Shown in pieces: positions 25,316 to 47,200 of a stretch of 64,000 bases of DNA; the first letter of the stretch is position 1; every line of letters begins with the position of its first letter. The translations under genes and the position numbers were made by a program. The DNA comes from Bugula neritina (lineage: Eukaryota; Bryozoa; Gymnolaemata; Cheilostomatida; Bugulidae). The stretch is taken from positions 22,473,767 through 22,537,766 of the forward strand of contig OZ037766.1 of NCBI GenBank assembly GCA_964035545.1. Direction: 5' to 3'. Under the pieces are notes generated by a model. That model was not told the origin of the DNA. It searched no databases and worked only from the letters and a program-made list of their open reading frames with translations.

Positions 25316-25690
25316 TGTAACATATCGTATAGTATGTGTATAGTAAGTATATGTATAGTATATGTATAGTAGGTATATGTATAGTATATTATGTGTAGTA
25401 TATGTATAGTATGTGTATAGTATATGTATAGTAGGTAATCGTATAGCATATTATGTATAGTATATGTATAGTATATGTATAGTATGTGTATAGTATATGT
25501 ATAGTATGTGTATAGTATATGTATAGTATGTGTATAGTATATGTATAGTATATGTATAGTATGTGTATAGTATATGTATAGTATGTGTATAGTATGTGTA
25601 TAGTATGTGTATAGTATATGTATAGTATGTGTATAGTATATGTATAGTATGTGTATAGTATATGTATAGTATAGTATGTGTATATGCATA
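25316..25690. repeat. 11-bp minisatellite (TATRTGTATAG)n
   Basis: About 34 tandem copies of TAGTATATGTA and TAGTATGTGTA, inserted in the conserved 5' flank of gene B about 240 bp upstream of exon 1. Gene A has only a single short TATAGTA-containing stretch at the matching place (about 11850-11866). The Tyr-Thr-rich minus-strand frames are artefacts. Confidence 0.9.
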
Positions 25691-25930
25691 CGTATATGTA
25701 ATAATACCTACAGAAGCTGCCAGTGTAATCAAGGTAAAAGTTACAATTACTTATATTTTGTTAGAGTGTGGTGCATTTAATTATTAAAACTACGAAAATT
25801 AAACTGTTGCTTGTATAATTGCTTGTTTTCTAAAAAATGTGTGGCTTCTTGGGCCTAAAGAAGCCATTAAAACTAAGTCATATAAGCAATCATACACTAG
25901 TAAAAGCTGTTAGTGTGCATTTAAGGTAGA

Positions 25931-34194
<8,264 letters not shown>

Positions 34195-34890
34195 AATTCA
34201 GTATGCATATTGTGCATATCCATTAAAAATGTTATCCTACAATTTTAAAGCTGTAGTAAAATAAATACAAACATTGTTTTTAGTGTCGATAGCAATAACG
34301 TTACTGCAGGCAGCATATCTTGATTGGTCATCAAATGATAAATAAATCAAAAATAACTTTACTAAATATGAGTATGAAGATTTTGAAGCTAACAAAATAG
34401 CTAGCTTATATATGTACTGTAGTGTTTGAGAATATGTTATCAATTTGTTTAATTTTGGTGAGATTATAAATGTGTTCACAGTGACTGCCATAATATTGAG
34501 TAAAGAAACGTAAGACATTGATTTCAATCTCATTTATTTATTGCATGTTGAATAAAATAACATTTATGTTCTAACTATCAATGTACATATGAAATTGTCA
34601 ATGAATATTAATAAAGATATAGTGACTTTCCATTCTAAATTTTAAGAAAGCAACTCAAGTAGATTGATTGATCTTGCAGAGATGTTTGATGTTATTTTAT
34701 GAATAATTTATTATTACAATATGGAATGAGGTTGATGACATGAACCATATCATGGTAAAAGCATTTGCAAGTGCCAATTTTCTGAAAAGAAAGATGTGGA
34801 GAGGAAGTAGACTGTACGATTACATACAAAACCACCATCCATTCTGCTTCAGAGATGCTTGGTCGTGAAACGGGAAACAAATGCCCATGC
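34195..34890 (+). other. 3' flank of gene B
   Basis: The first 370 bp match the 3' flank of gene A. AATAAA-type signals occur at about 34259-34264 and 34340-34346. The rest is AT-rich with nothing recognised. Confidence 0.4.
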
Positions 34891-34898
34891 CGATTTTA

Positions 34899-35200
34899 GG
34901 TAAAAATGGCACAAGTAATGATGGCACAGGTCATAATGGCGCAAATGGAAAAATTGGTAAAAATGGCACACTGATGTTAATTTTTTTCCAAACCTCTTAA
35001 ACTCAAACCCTAATTCCCAAACCTAAACTCTTATTCCAAACCTCTAACCACCACCCCAAACCCTGTAATATTGAAAATGTGCCATTTTTTATTTACATGT
35101 CGATTTGTGCCATTATTACCTGTGCCATTTTTATCTGTGCCATCTTTACCATGCCATTTTTTCCTATGTCTTTTTTACTGATGCCACTTTTACCATCAGT
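34899..35200. mobile_element. Foldback element with AAATGGCACA subterminal repeats
   Basis: The left part (34899-34975) has several copies of GGTAAAAATGGCACA-type units. The right part (35078-35200) has the same units inverted (TGTGCCATTTTTACC). The centre is a C-rich stretch with CAAACCCTAATTCCCAAACC. There is no reading frame. It is probably a non-autonomous element with repetitive ends. Confidence 0.65.
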
Positions 35201-35504
35201 CTATGTCAACTTGTAGACAAGTGGTACTTTAAATCTAGCTAAAGATGTTGATACTCGGTATAATCAGAAAAAAAGAGTACACCAATAAAATGCTAAAGTT
35301 TCTTCTCTTCAGCAAAAATACACAGTTGTGATGAGACGTTGACCTTATGGTAAACTGGAAACAAGCTTTTTGCAATTGTCCAAGAGGCTTCAGACTAGGT
35401 GTACACAATAATATTGCATACTGTTGCCTACCTGCAGTCTAGTCTGAGTGCAACCCCACTGGACAGAAATAAGTCAGACTGCTTACATTGTTGAATAAAA
35501 TAGC

Positions 35505-35741
35505 AACTCACGCAAGTCTATAGTCGCCGTCCCTGTGGGAAAACCCCTGATACAATAATTTTCTTTTTAAAAAGATTTAAGGACTTATTCAGATGTGGCA
35601 TAGGAGCAATTATGGCTGGATGCTTTTCCTAACATCACTAATAGCCTTTGTCGGGGGGGGGGGGGGGGGGGGGGTGGGGGTTTGAACCCATGACTTTGCG
35701 CTTACTAGGTAAGCGCTCTAACTCCTAGACCACGGCTGTTC
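35505..35741 (-). mobile_element. tRNA-derived SINE, copy 1
   Basis: On the minus strand the head has tRNA-like pol III boxes: GGTCTAGGAGTTAGAGCG (A box region) and GGGTTCAAACCC (B box, 35679-35690). After it come a long G/C homopolymer run (35653-35679) and a body with GGTTAGGAAAAGCATCCAGCC-type sequence. It shares head, body and tail with 51369-51533 and 63488-63684. It is not a functional tRNA gene, because the acceptor and anticodon arms do not close. Confidence 0.8.
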
Positions 35742-36382
35742 TACATTGTTGCATAAAATAACAACAGTTTATTGGTTTAACACCCGCTACAGGAAGAGAA
35801 CAGAGATAGGTCTGAATTTCAATGTCTCAACTGGTAATGAACATACAAAATGGCAGTTAGAATTATTAGCAATGACTTTTAGTAGTTAAAATAAATGTAA
35901 CAGTAATTGTTAAATTTTTCATTCCATCTTTAAGGGAAAAGGTCGAGGTAGACTTGTTTTTATAAAACTGGAATATTATTTTGCTTTTGCCAAAACTGGA
36001 AATAATAATGTGATTTATTTAGCTAAAATAACCCCTGCTAACTTTTCCTGTTTTATGGCGCTGTTTCTAATGCTGATACTGATAGCTGGTAAAGCACGGG
36101 TGACTTCCAAACAGTTTTACTAAAGTCATCATCATATATTAAGTCATGTTTAATATACCCTTTAATCAAAAAAATATTTCTTATAAAATAATTGTTTACT
36201 GAAACACCCACACTCTCAATTGCTTCATTTGAAAAAAAACTATAATGTGAGTCACAAGAATTGTAATATTCCGCCAAAGAACATCTCACCTATAGTATCT
36301 TTAAAGTAAATTCTATATAGATCCCTTTTCAAAGGTTAAAATAGAAAAAATCTGGCCTTAATCTGGTTTGAAATATTAAATG
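35742..36382. other. Intergenic between convergent genes B and C
   Basis: AT-rich. The sequence next to 36383 is the presumed 3' UTR of gene C. Nothing else was recognised. Confidence 0.4.
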
Positions 36383-39300
36383 TTAAGTCAGTGGAGTAAG
36401 GCTGGTTCTGTGATAGTTGTTAGGGTCAGATAACTCCTGTTTAGACTCCACGGGCTCATATCCAATATATTTATAATATTCTTTACATCCTTCATCTATG
36501 AGCTTCACTTGCTTAAAAGACAATGACTTTTTCCATTTATATGCAGTGGCTACGCTGTCACGCCTGTAATCAATGAATTCTTTTTTATAATAATCATCTA
36601 AAACTGTAGAAGAATTAAATGTCGTGGTTTGATTAATCAGTTGGTAACTATTTGAACTAATTGACTATTTAGGGTTTGAGCAAAACAATTTTTTTAGATC
36701 ATAGTTTTCTACCTATAAACTCCATAAGCATCGCCTTCTTTGTGTCCCTGTAACCTTGATACTGCTGCTACAACTTTAACTGGAGGATTGCCCATTTCTA
36801 AGTTTCTACAAAATAAATATTTTATAGAAGAATTTCTTAAGCATGTAATATGGTACTTTTGACTGTTAGTGACTAGAAAATTTTTAGATACGTAGTTCAA
36901 AATTTTCACTTTTAGCAGATATTATTTCGATGTTGACTCCTACACTTGAACCATCATTACGGATATATAATGGCTATATACTTGAAATAATGCATATATA
37001 AGTAAGGCGATGTTTCCTATAATACAGTTGATTTAGTTATCTTGGAATAAAAGCAAAGAACCAAACTCAAAGATTAAATGGAGAAGAAACTTTACTTGCC
37101 ATCAGCGACTTAACCTCAACCTATCATATGAGGAAAAGAGGAATTCATGAGACAAAGGTGGTAGAATCAAGAGTACTAAAACATGGGGAATATAGAACTC
37201 TATTTGAGATGCTATTCTCTACTAGTTATAAGCTATATAATACCTGTATATATAATTGGCAGCTGTCTTTGTGTAATTGGCTATATCTTCATAGTGAACT
37301 ACAACTATTGGATTTGAGTGCTTTTTCTGAACTTCCTTGGCTATCTGTGCATCATCTGCCATTGCTTTACACAGCACTGTATGTATTTAACATCATCTTA
37401 GTTATTTTTCACTAGTATTTAGTATATGGAACTTACCTACTGCTATGGCAGTGTTGAAAACCTATTCCACCGGACCTCTAATATAAACATACAAGTTGCC
37501 TTGGTCAAATGTCAAAATAAAGAAATTGAAACTAGGAAAAACTTTAAAGTAGACTAGAATATATTAGATTTTAATAATGTCAATATTAATATTTTGTAAC
37601 TTCTGACTTTCAACTCCAGGCTACTTATCCTATGCTGCCTTCCTTTTAGTAGTTGCGAAATATTCTGATACAACTTACTCTCTGAGTGTACCCTTAGCGC
37701 TTCATCTTCATTTTTGTATTTTTTGTAATAACCATCATTTAATGCCATTCTAGATCTCATGATTCCTCGAGGATCACGAAGTAGTAGCAGAACCTATTAA
37801 ATGTTTTAGTCTATGTTATAAAAGTTACTGTTGGTTGAACAGAAATTTTTGGCCTCTATAATGATCTATGGTTCAGACGACTCCTTTCTTGTTTACTATT
37901 TATATACGAAAGAGACCATATAAGGAATGTACATCATCAGATAGAGGTAGAGCCGCCTGCCATTGCATAGAATAGGACATTCAGCTCTAAATGATAAATT
38001 ATAACCAGTATATATATTTTAAGTTGATAGAAATCGCTTTGCAGAAATTGCCATAGCAAAATGTTAATAGACACTAAATACAAGTTTGCTATTTTTAAAT
38101 GTACGCTCAAAGCCATGAAATCTCATCACGATGAAATTAACTTTATCTAAAGTATAGCTTAAACATTTTTGGTCAGTCTTTTCAACATTCTGCTGTATAG
38201 TTTAATAAAAATGTAGTTCTCACCCTTAGATCTGACTGTTGATATTTCTCAATGGCCATCTTTACAGATTTCATCCTGACCCGTATTGATTTGATGGCAG
38301 TTAGTTTTCTAGCTTTGCACCGAGCAATGAACAAGGCCATACAGTCCAGAATAAATTTCCCCTGGCAATCTATGCAACATATAAGCTTATTATAACCAGT
38401 AAACCATTTTCATTTACTCAATTTTAAAAGGTGAATTGTCATCATATTTTCACTAATAATATTCATTTGATGCATAAGAAGCTATTTATAGGAACTTTTA
38501 AAACTATTTTTCATCATATACTTTTGAATATCAACGGTTTTTATTTCATAACTCTCTTTCATGCATTTGCATTAAATATTTCAACACTCTAACAATAATC
38601 TGCAGTGTTATATGCTGCTGCCTTCTTTGACTTTTTTCTCTCAAATGTCAAAATTCATATTTATATCATTAATTTTTTTCAGCTCAAGTTGTTTTTAATT
38701 TTAGTAACTAAAGAATGTTTAATTTCTTGCTTCTGGAAGAGTAATGGTTGCAAGAACCTATTTTCACAACACATACTTACATTCATTTAGTCTATCAGCT
38801 TGTGGAAATCTGTTTATACTCTCAGGTGCAACTTGTAGCAGGTTGCAATTGAATGTAGAAGTAATTGCATTAGCTGTTGGCTTTGTTAGGTAATCATGTA
38901 TCTCTTCACGTTCCTTGCCTATTGGCAAAGGAATTACTGAATGAAATGGTTCGAACCTGTCTCAAAATTTACAAAAATGTTAATAACTGTAAATAAATAT
39001 TGAAGCAGAATTTATATTCTAGAAATATGCTGTACAATTGAATGAAAATTTAAAGTTCATTTTATATCATTGACCAAGTTACGCAGTCTCACAGTCACAT
39101 TTCTCATAATATTATTCACAACTTTACTGCTCCTCTATTATACTTTGTGTAGTCTACATGTGTTACTTACATATAGAATGCATCTGGATGATTTTTGAAC
39201 AATTCTGAAGTGAAAGTGGATCCAGATCTGTAGTAAGCGAGAAGTAAAACTTTTATTCTGTCTTTCACATTATTGTTGGCAAACACAGTGACTTCTGTCT

Positions 39301-42300
39301 TTTCTACAGATAAGAAACACAAGTCACATTATATATGATTTAACATTGGTATTACCAATATAGTATCCCTGTTCTTACTATTGTATTATAACTATAGTTG
39401 ATTTAGAGAGTTTACACTTGATCTCTAGCTCTGTAGCAACAGGTTATGGTTTCTATTCTATAATCAACAGGTAGATATGCTTGACTGTGCTTAGTCATTA
39501 GTTGGCAAGTCAAGCTACCTCAACTACCCTATTTGAGCACAATTCATAGACTATATGTCACAAATGGTTTGACATATAGGTTATATGACATAGGTCATGA
39601 TATATGTTATGACCACTATGACGCTGTAATCAAGGTAATATACCAACATTGTCATATCAGTATCGAATGTGTGCTGCGTACTGTACAAATAATTACTTGT
39701 GATTGGTGGAGAGTTGACGTTGTATAGTCTTTGGTTCTTCTGTGAAAGTCTTGGTGGATGAAACTGTGAGCAGTTTGTCACAGGCCAAAATCCATACATA
39801 TCTTCTTGGCTCAAACAAAATAGGCATTCTGTTTGGTTACAAACTTTGTCCTAAAATATCAAAATAAAAACATCATGTCCTATATGAAATTATTAATTGT
39901 ACTCTTAATTTAAATGAAAATATTGGTATTGAGATTCGGAACAGTTTATAAACAATTGACACTTGAATTAATAGACTACTTCTATTTCTAATGATTATTC
40001 ACTTTATTCGAGCATATATACCACTGCGTCCTTCAATTTTTATTAAAGATTAATTCAACAATTAACAAGATTTACAATAGATGTCTTAATCATCACTTAC
40101 TGGTTTTTTAGTGCTTTGAAAATTTAAACTGCTGACGATATACTTTGTATCCGGGCAGCGATCTAAAGTTGAAAGTCTCTTGTATTTGAGGAGATCTGTT
40201 TTCTTGGGTCCAGCCCAACATGATGTGTCAGATCCTATGTTATTGCAGGTAATACTTTCACAAGAGTTTGATGTACATCTGCAGCTCCTTGCAGAGTTGG
40301 ACAAATATTTGCTCACTAGTAAACCAGTGGTGTTTCCTAAAATGTATTTTTTAAGTTTTATAGATATAAGTAAAGTATTTATATCTCAAGTTATGTTGAA
40401 AATATTCACCATTTTCAACTGACTTTAAAAAGCATTACCATAATATTATAAGTTTAAACTTACGGCCACTAATGTACTTATTTGTAAATTAGCATTGCTG
40501 TCTCAAGACTAAAACGTGAGTGATTTAGTTACGTAGCATTAATTACGAGAAAGCAATCCGTTGTTTGTTACAGCTTTTTCACAATTATATCAAAGTATAT
40601 TATAAAGATGTCCACCTCTGATTCCAACAAAGCTGTAACCACTACTTTTCAAACAATAATTGGGATCCAAACTATACATGTTATGACAGAGGTCCGTGCA
40701 GAAACATCTCAATTTTGGTTTCTAAAAGATAATTAAAATGTTTATCTTAAAATAATAATAAGCATGCATTGTTTTGCTTTTAGACTTTTTTGTGTGCTTT
40801 CAACCACAAAGGTATTTTGATTTTATACAATTGTTTCAACCATGGCCCAATTTCTTAGCAAATGCACACTATAGCTGTATGCAGTATAACTAATTTTAAA
40901 CTCTCTTTCAACTCTCTGGGTTAGTAGCTTAATTTTTTATCTAAGCTATTTCAGAATAATATTGAATATAATATTATAAATAAATAATATTTGTACTTGC
41001 ATTAAATAAATAATATAGAAAATTTTTTTCACATTTCTCTTTGCATTGTTCTATATTGTCTGCATGAAAATTTCCGCCTGTTTCAGTGAATAAATTTGGG
41101 TCTGTGTGAATGCAGCCAATATCCAACGGAAGCTCTGGTGACCTGTGCAGTAAATGAAAGATTAGGAATGTACTGCTACTATACAATGAGCTGTTGTAAC
41201 TCTTGTATAAACTGGTTAGATTTTGATATTGAATATATTAATGCTATTTTGCAAATGTGAATGTACATACATAACAAGTTGTGGCAACTCTTCCATTATA
41301 GGAGCAGCAGCGGAGAAATTGAGATAGCGTAGGTTTTTTAAATTTCTTTATAAATTTTGGTTTGGACCTCAGATAAATATAACTTCTTTTGCTACATTTC
41401 TAATCTAGAGCACAGGCTTTTCTCAAAGTCTCTATTACTGCCCCTACTTCAACTCTCTGCTATGGTATTTTAAACTAAGAGTAGCATATATTAGCTCATT
41501 AGGCAATTATAAATCCTTAAAGTTCTCTTATAAATGTAAATTTACTGTAGGAGTAAAACTTTAAATAAAATACAGCATATTTAAAGCATATCAATGTGTT
41601 TAAATACTATTATCCTGCCATGGTACATTCACTAGTTGAGAATGGGTTTTCCACTAAATATGATCATTACCTACATCCGCTTTCTTCTGTTCAGGTATAG
41701 TGTAACGTAATAGTCAATATTAGTAAAGATTATACATAGAAAATACTTTTGTATATGCTATATTATAGCATATACAAAAATATTCTTTACGTATATTATA
41801 GTTACTGATGTGTCCTATAAGTTATAACCGGAATCATCATTAACCAAATCAAATATTTGAGCTTATTGGTAATAGTTGAACTAATAAATTTATTACCTTG
41901 AGCTCTCTTTTTTAGAAATGACCGCTTTGGATTCTGATCTCAATACAGCCACAACATCTCTCAACCTTTGTATCTGTGGCGATTCTAAATATAAATGAAT
42001 TAAAACTGCGTATTGATATGCCACCAATTGTTGTAGCTTTTTGAAGTACACTATACTGATCCATTATCATACTACTTACTAATACATAGCAAACTTAAAG
42101 TTTGCTTTATTACTACATTACATCAAAAGCTATTCTTAGCTAGCAGTGTTGTTAAGATAATTCAATGTCCCTAGCACAGCACAGGTGTATTCAGATCAAG
42201 CAGCCTCGGCGAGACATTTTCAACTTCCTTCTTATTAACTGAAGGCTTACTACATCTGCTACTATATTCTACAAACACACAGCTTTATACTCTAATATTT

Positions 42301-43219
42301 TATACTCTGGATCTAGACCACTGGTTGTGACATTTGGATGACAAAGGATATCTTATCTGTGCATCAATTTTGGTGCGATTCAATAGTTAATAAATTTGAT
42401 GAACCTGTTGCCAAGTTGGCTGATAAGGTCAACTACATTTTAAGTCATCCAGACACAGTAGCAAGCTTGCTACACACTGCATTTACTTTACTGAAAACAA
42501 GATGTGTCACGTGAATATATACAAAGCCCTGTGACAATATAGACAAGAATAGATAGAGTGGTATTGGCTTGTAGTGTTAGATTTATATACCAATTGCATG
42601 ATAGCTATGATATTTGAAAAAAACATAACATGAAAATACAAATAATCATAGTTGAATGCATTTGTACAAACCAGATCAGAAATTGTTTGTTAATTTCTTG
42701 TTGGCATGTATGGGTTGACATAATGTAAAAGTTGCTCCCAATGATATTTTTTATTTGGAAAATTTGTATAAAAATTGAAAATCTCAAAGAAATAATCTAA
42801 AATAATTCAACAAATAATAAATTTGCAACCCTCTGTAGTTTTATTAACTCCGCAGCAACGTCTAAATCTGGTGCATGCATGCATTTGAAAGTTTCATGTT
42901 TTAACAATAATAAGACGCTGAAACTGAAACTAAGACGACTTACAGAGGACCCAGTTATGCTATAATATAAACTACAAACCTGCATCTGCTCTTAATAACG
43001 GATGAGTTTTACACAAGACGTATGTTTGTCCATCACAAGTTATATACATGATCATGAATAGAAATATTTATTCTACATACTAACTGTGTATGAATGAAAC
43101 TTGCAACATATACCTTTGTTGTATCTTACAAATGGGTAGAAAGCCATAATAGTCAAAACTCCAATCGTGATAAGAACTACTTTCAAACAATTCAGCTCCT
43201 TTATTTTCTCAATAGGCAT
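36383..43219 (-). CDS. WSC-domain carbohydrate sulfotransferase, paralogue C (intact)
   Basis: Exons in transcript order: 43114-43219, 41897-41984, 41001-41142, 40616-40721, 40101-40336, 39697-39850, 39171-39303, 38781-38956, 38224-38369, 37679-37793, 37244-37376, 36713-36805, 36383-36563. All frames and phases agree, giving 602 aa. The N-terminus starts MPIEKIKELN and is shorter than that of B; the anchor is VVLITIGVLTIMAFYPFV. The WSC-like domain, Cys-rich linker, RSGSTF and RDPRG are all present. Exon 6 is one codon longer than in A and B. Intron 3 again has a GC donor. It shares intron sequence with A and B, so it belongs to the recent subgroup. The predicted role is Golgi PAPS-dependent glycan sulfation with unknown acceptor. 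It is convergent with B and lies in tandem downstream of D. Confidence 0.92.
41747..41779. repeat. Perfect 33-bp palindrome in intron 2 of C
   Basis: Arms of 16 bp (TTTTGTATATGCTATA and its reverse complement) around a single central T. It would form a hairpin in RNA or DNA. No function is evident. Confidence 0.85.
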
Positions 43220-44066
<847 letters not shown>

Positions 44067-44243
44067 AATATATAGCAAAAAGAAAATATACGTATAATAT
44101 AATATATATAGTACTTATTCCAATAGTTACATCAATAATTTATTATTTAAAACTAGGATTGTTCATTTTTAAAGTATTTATTACACCTCTTTGTTTACCT
44201 CAGCTTACTTAAAAAAATGCAAAAATAATATGCAAATTATATT

Positions 44244-47200
44244 TTATATCAGTGAAGTAAGGCGAGTTCTGTGATAATTGTTAGGGTCAGATAACTCCTG
44301 TTCAGAACCCACAGGCTCATATCCAATATATTTATAATAGTCTTTACACCCTTCATCTATTAGCTTCACTTGTTTAAAAGACAATGCTTTCTTCCATTTA
44401 TAGGCAGTGGCTACGCTGTCACGCCTGTAAATAAACAACAATCTTGAAATTACTTTTTGAATGAGTAATTCTAACTTTCGTTCAGAAACATAAATGTAAG
44501 CAACTAATGCTTCATTCATTGCAGAAATTAAGTTACAACTAGAGTACGCTAGCTGTCATCCTTCACTATAATAATTATATGATTTACTGTATTACCTGAA
44601 TGCCATATCAATATAGTTGAAATAATGTGCTTATCCAAACTAAACTTTGTTTCACTGATCTTACTAGCCCTTTTAAGCTCTTCAGCTACTTTTCTGACTA
44701 AAAACTCTAACAAAACTGTCCAGTTGCAACTGTTTCATTTTATTACATTTCTGATTCCTTGCTCTTTATTAGCTTTTATATTGAAACATCGTTTCTAAAT
44801 TTTCACAGTAAGAAATAATATTGATAAGTTATCAAAAGATAGATAGGGGGAGGTTCTGGTTTGCACTCAAAGGTGGAATTGCTGGGACAACTCAAAACTT
44901 TTTATATAAACAAAAGCACTCAGGTGTGACATGACTTATAGGCTTAGTGTTAAAATATTGCTAAAATAGCACCGAGTAGAAGAGTGACTGAATACAGTAT
45001 TTGTATACATATCTGTGTCCAAACTCAACATTCTCTATCTCTGAACCAATGCCATCAGTGACCCCAAACTTGGTGCTGCTTCTAGTGAATTTCTTGAATT
45101 ATAACAATTAATAATGTCTATCATATATGACTAAAGCTTTAATCAACTTACTTTTAAGTTTTTTTGTTAATTCTAGTTAATTTAGGCAAAGAAAGTTATA
45201 AACAGTGATATTTGTTGGTGGCAATTGCATTGTGTACTGATTGGCTATAAGAAATAAATTTACTAGCTGGTTTAGAAAGCATACCCTATGCCTAGTTTTC
45301 AAAAGAATAAAGTAATATTAGCCTAAACTGGGTAAAATAGTTTATGCCCCTCGCCGAATTTTCTCAAGTAAAGAAAGAGCTCGACTACTGCAACCCGTCA
45401 CATACAAAAACTAAACTCAATTTGTAGCAATAGTCAAATTAGAATCGTGCCCTCTACGTTTTATTGGTTCAGTGCAGGCAGTATTAACCTCTAAGATGTT
45501 TTGCGAGTACTGCATTGAGCTCTAAGCATATCTGGTGAATGAGCAATGACCTCTAAGGGTTGTTGGTTTCAGCTGGCTCTCAGAGAATCAGCACAAGCCG
45601 GACTTCATACAAGCTCTTCTCCGGAAAGCGTGTGAGGAGAGACTAGTCATGTCTGTAGATAACCCATGTTACATTCCACGCAATAAACCTCTCATCAAGG
45701 TGTTTAAGGATGTAGATCACACCTTCCCAGAAGACTTTACAGAAAGGTAGGGACTAAACTGGCTATGGTTATGCATTCTTTTATAAACTGGCTGTTCGTT
45801 GCATTTCTCATAGCCAGTCTGTTGAGTGCTGGCTGTAGGCTAAAGCAAACCTGCCAATTTTAATTTCAAATGAATTAGTTGTCAATAACAAAAATATATG
45901 GAATTTGAAGTATGAATAGCGGGACCTATAGGGTTTGCTAATGAGAATTGTCATCTCTTGAGATATCTAATAGTTTTTTGATTATTTATATTAGCTTTAG
46001 TTTGAAACTCATTTTTTGCGTTATAAAAAAGCAAGCATTGCCAAAATGTAAGTGGTGGCAACATTATAAAAACATACATGGGAATTTTATTCTGAATTAC
46101 AATTTTTTGCCATGAAGTTGTCTTCTCATCAATATTGTTGTTGATGTACAAGTATTTATTGTAATATTTTTATTAAGTAAATACTCTACTTGGCATATTG
46201 TGTTACTTTTTGCTGTTGATGTATAGTATTTCAGATTTGAAAGCATTTCTTAGTGTATAAAATGACACAACATTTAGTCTTACACCAGCATTGCTCAGTT
46301 TCTACATTGAGCTTATAATTTATTATATACTTTATATAAATGTAGTCTATACTTTATATAAATGTATTCTATACTTTATATAAATGTATTATATACTTTA
46401 TATAAATGTATTCTATACTTTATATAAATGTATTATATACTTTATATAAATGTATTCTATACTTTACATAAATGTATTATATACTTTATATAAATGTATT
46501 CTATACTTTATATAAATGTATTCTATACAATTCTAAGAAATTGCGTATAGGCTTATATTATAATACAAACTTTTCAATAAGTCAGATTAGAGTAGTTTAG
46601 CCATAATGATTTTAGGGTTGTGCTTTGGTTCCAACCTAGTCCATGTTTAAGGGTGAGCCAAACCACCCCCCCCCCCCATCGCTTATGTTTATATACTAAT
46701 GTTCTTACATTTTTATATTACCTACCTGAATACGCCAAATGCCTTTTCCATCTTATTGCCTTCCAGGGCACTAATGGCACTTTTTATCTCCTGAGGCGGT
46801 TCTGATAGACCTAGTGCTCTAAAGTATACATGGCAAAATACGTAGCAGGGTATATATAGCCTGGAAGTTAAAGTGAATCATTATTATAGTATGCAACTAT
46901 ATATTCTTTTGCTTTTTTGTATAATTTGCGGAGGCTTATATAGCTATCGCAGAGTAATAACTCAACAAGGAAGCAAGTTACTGTTCTATCCAGCTCTTGG
47001 TCTGAAATAGGATTTGTCCTCTCTTTCTATCTCAAACTCACCTGTATATATAGTTAGCAGCAGTTTTAGTGTAATTGGCTATATCTTCATAGTGAATTAT
47101 AACTACTTGTTGAGGATGGATTTTCTGTATTTGTTTAGCACGTTGTATATCATCTGCCATAGCCATACATAACACTGTAAAAGTTAGATCAAATAAAATT

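Noticed and set aside
25285-25732. Tyr-Thr-His-Ile repeat peptides on the minus strand
   Set aside because: Translation of the 11-bp minisatellite upstream of gene B.
35640-35741. Functional tRNA gene on the minus strand
   Set aside because: A and B boxes are present, but the acceptor and anticodon stems do not close. The head continues into a SINE body shared with two other loci.
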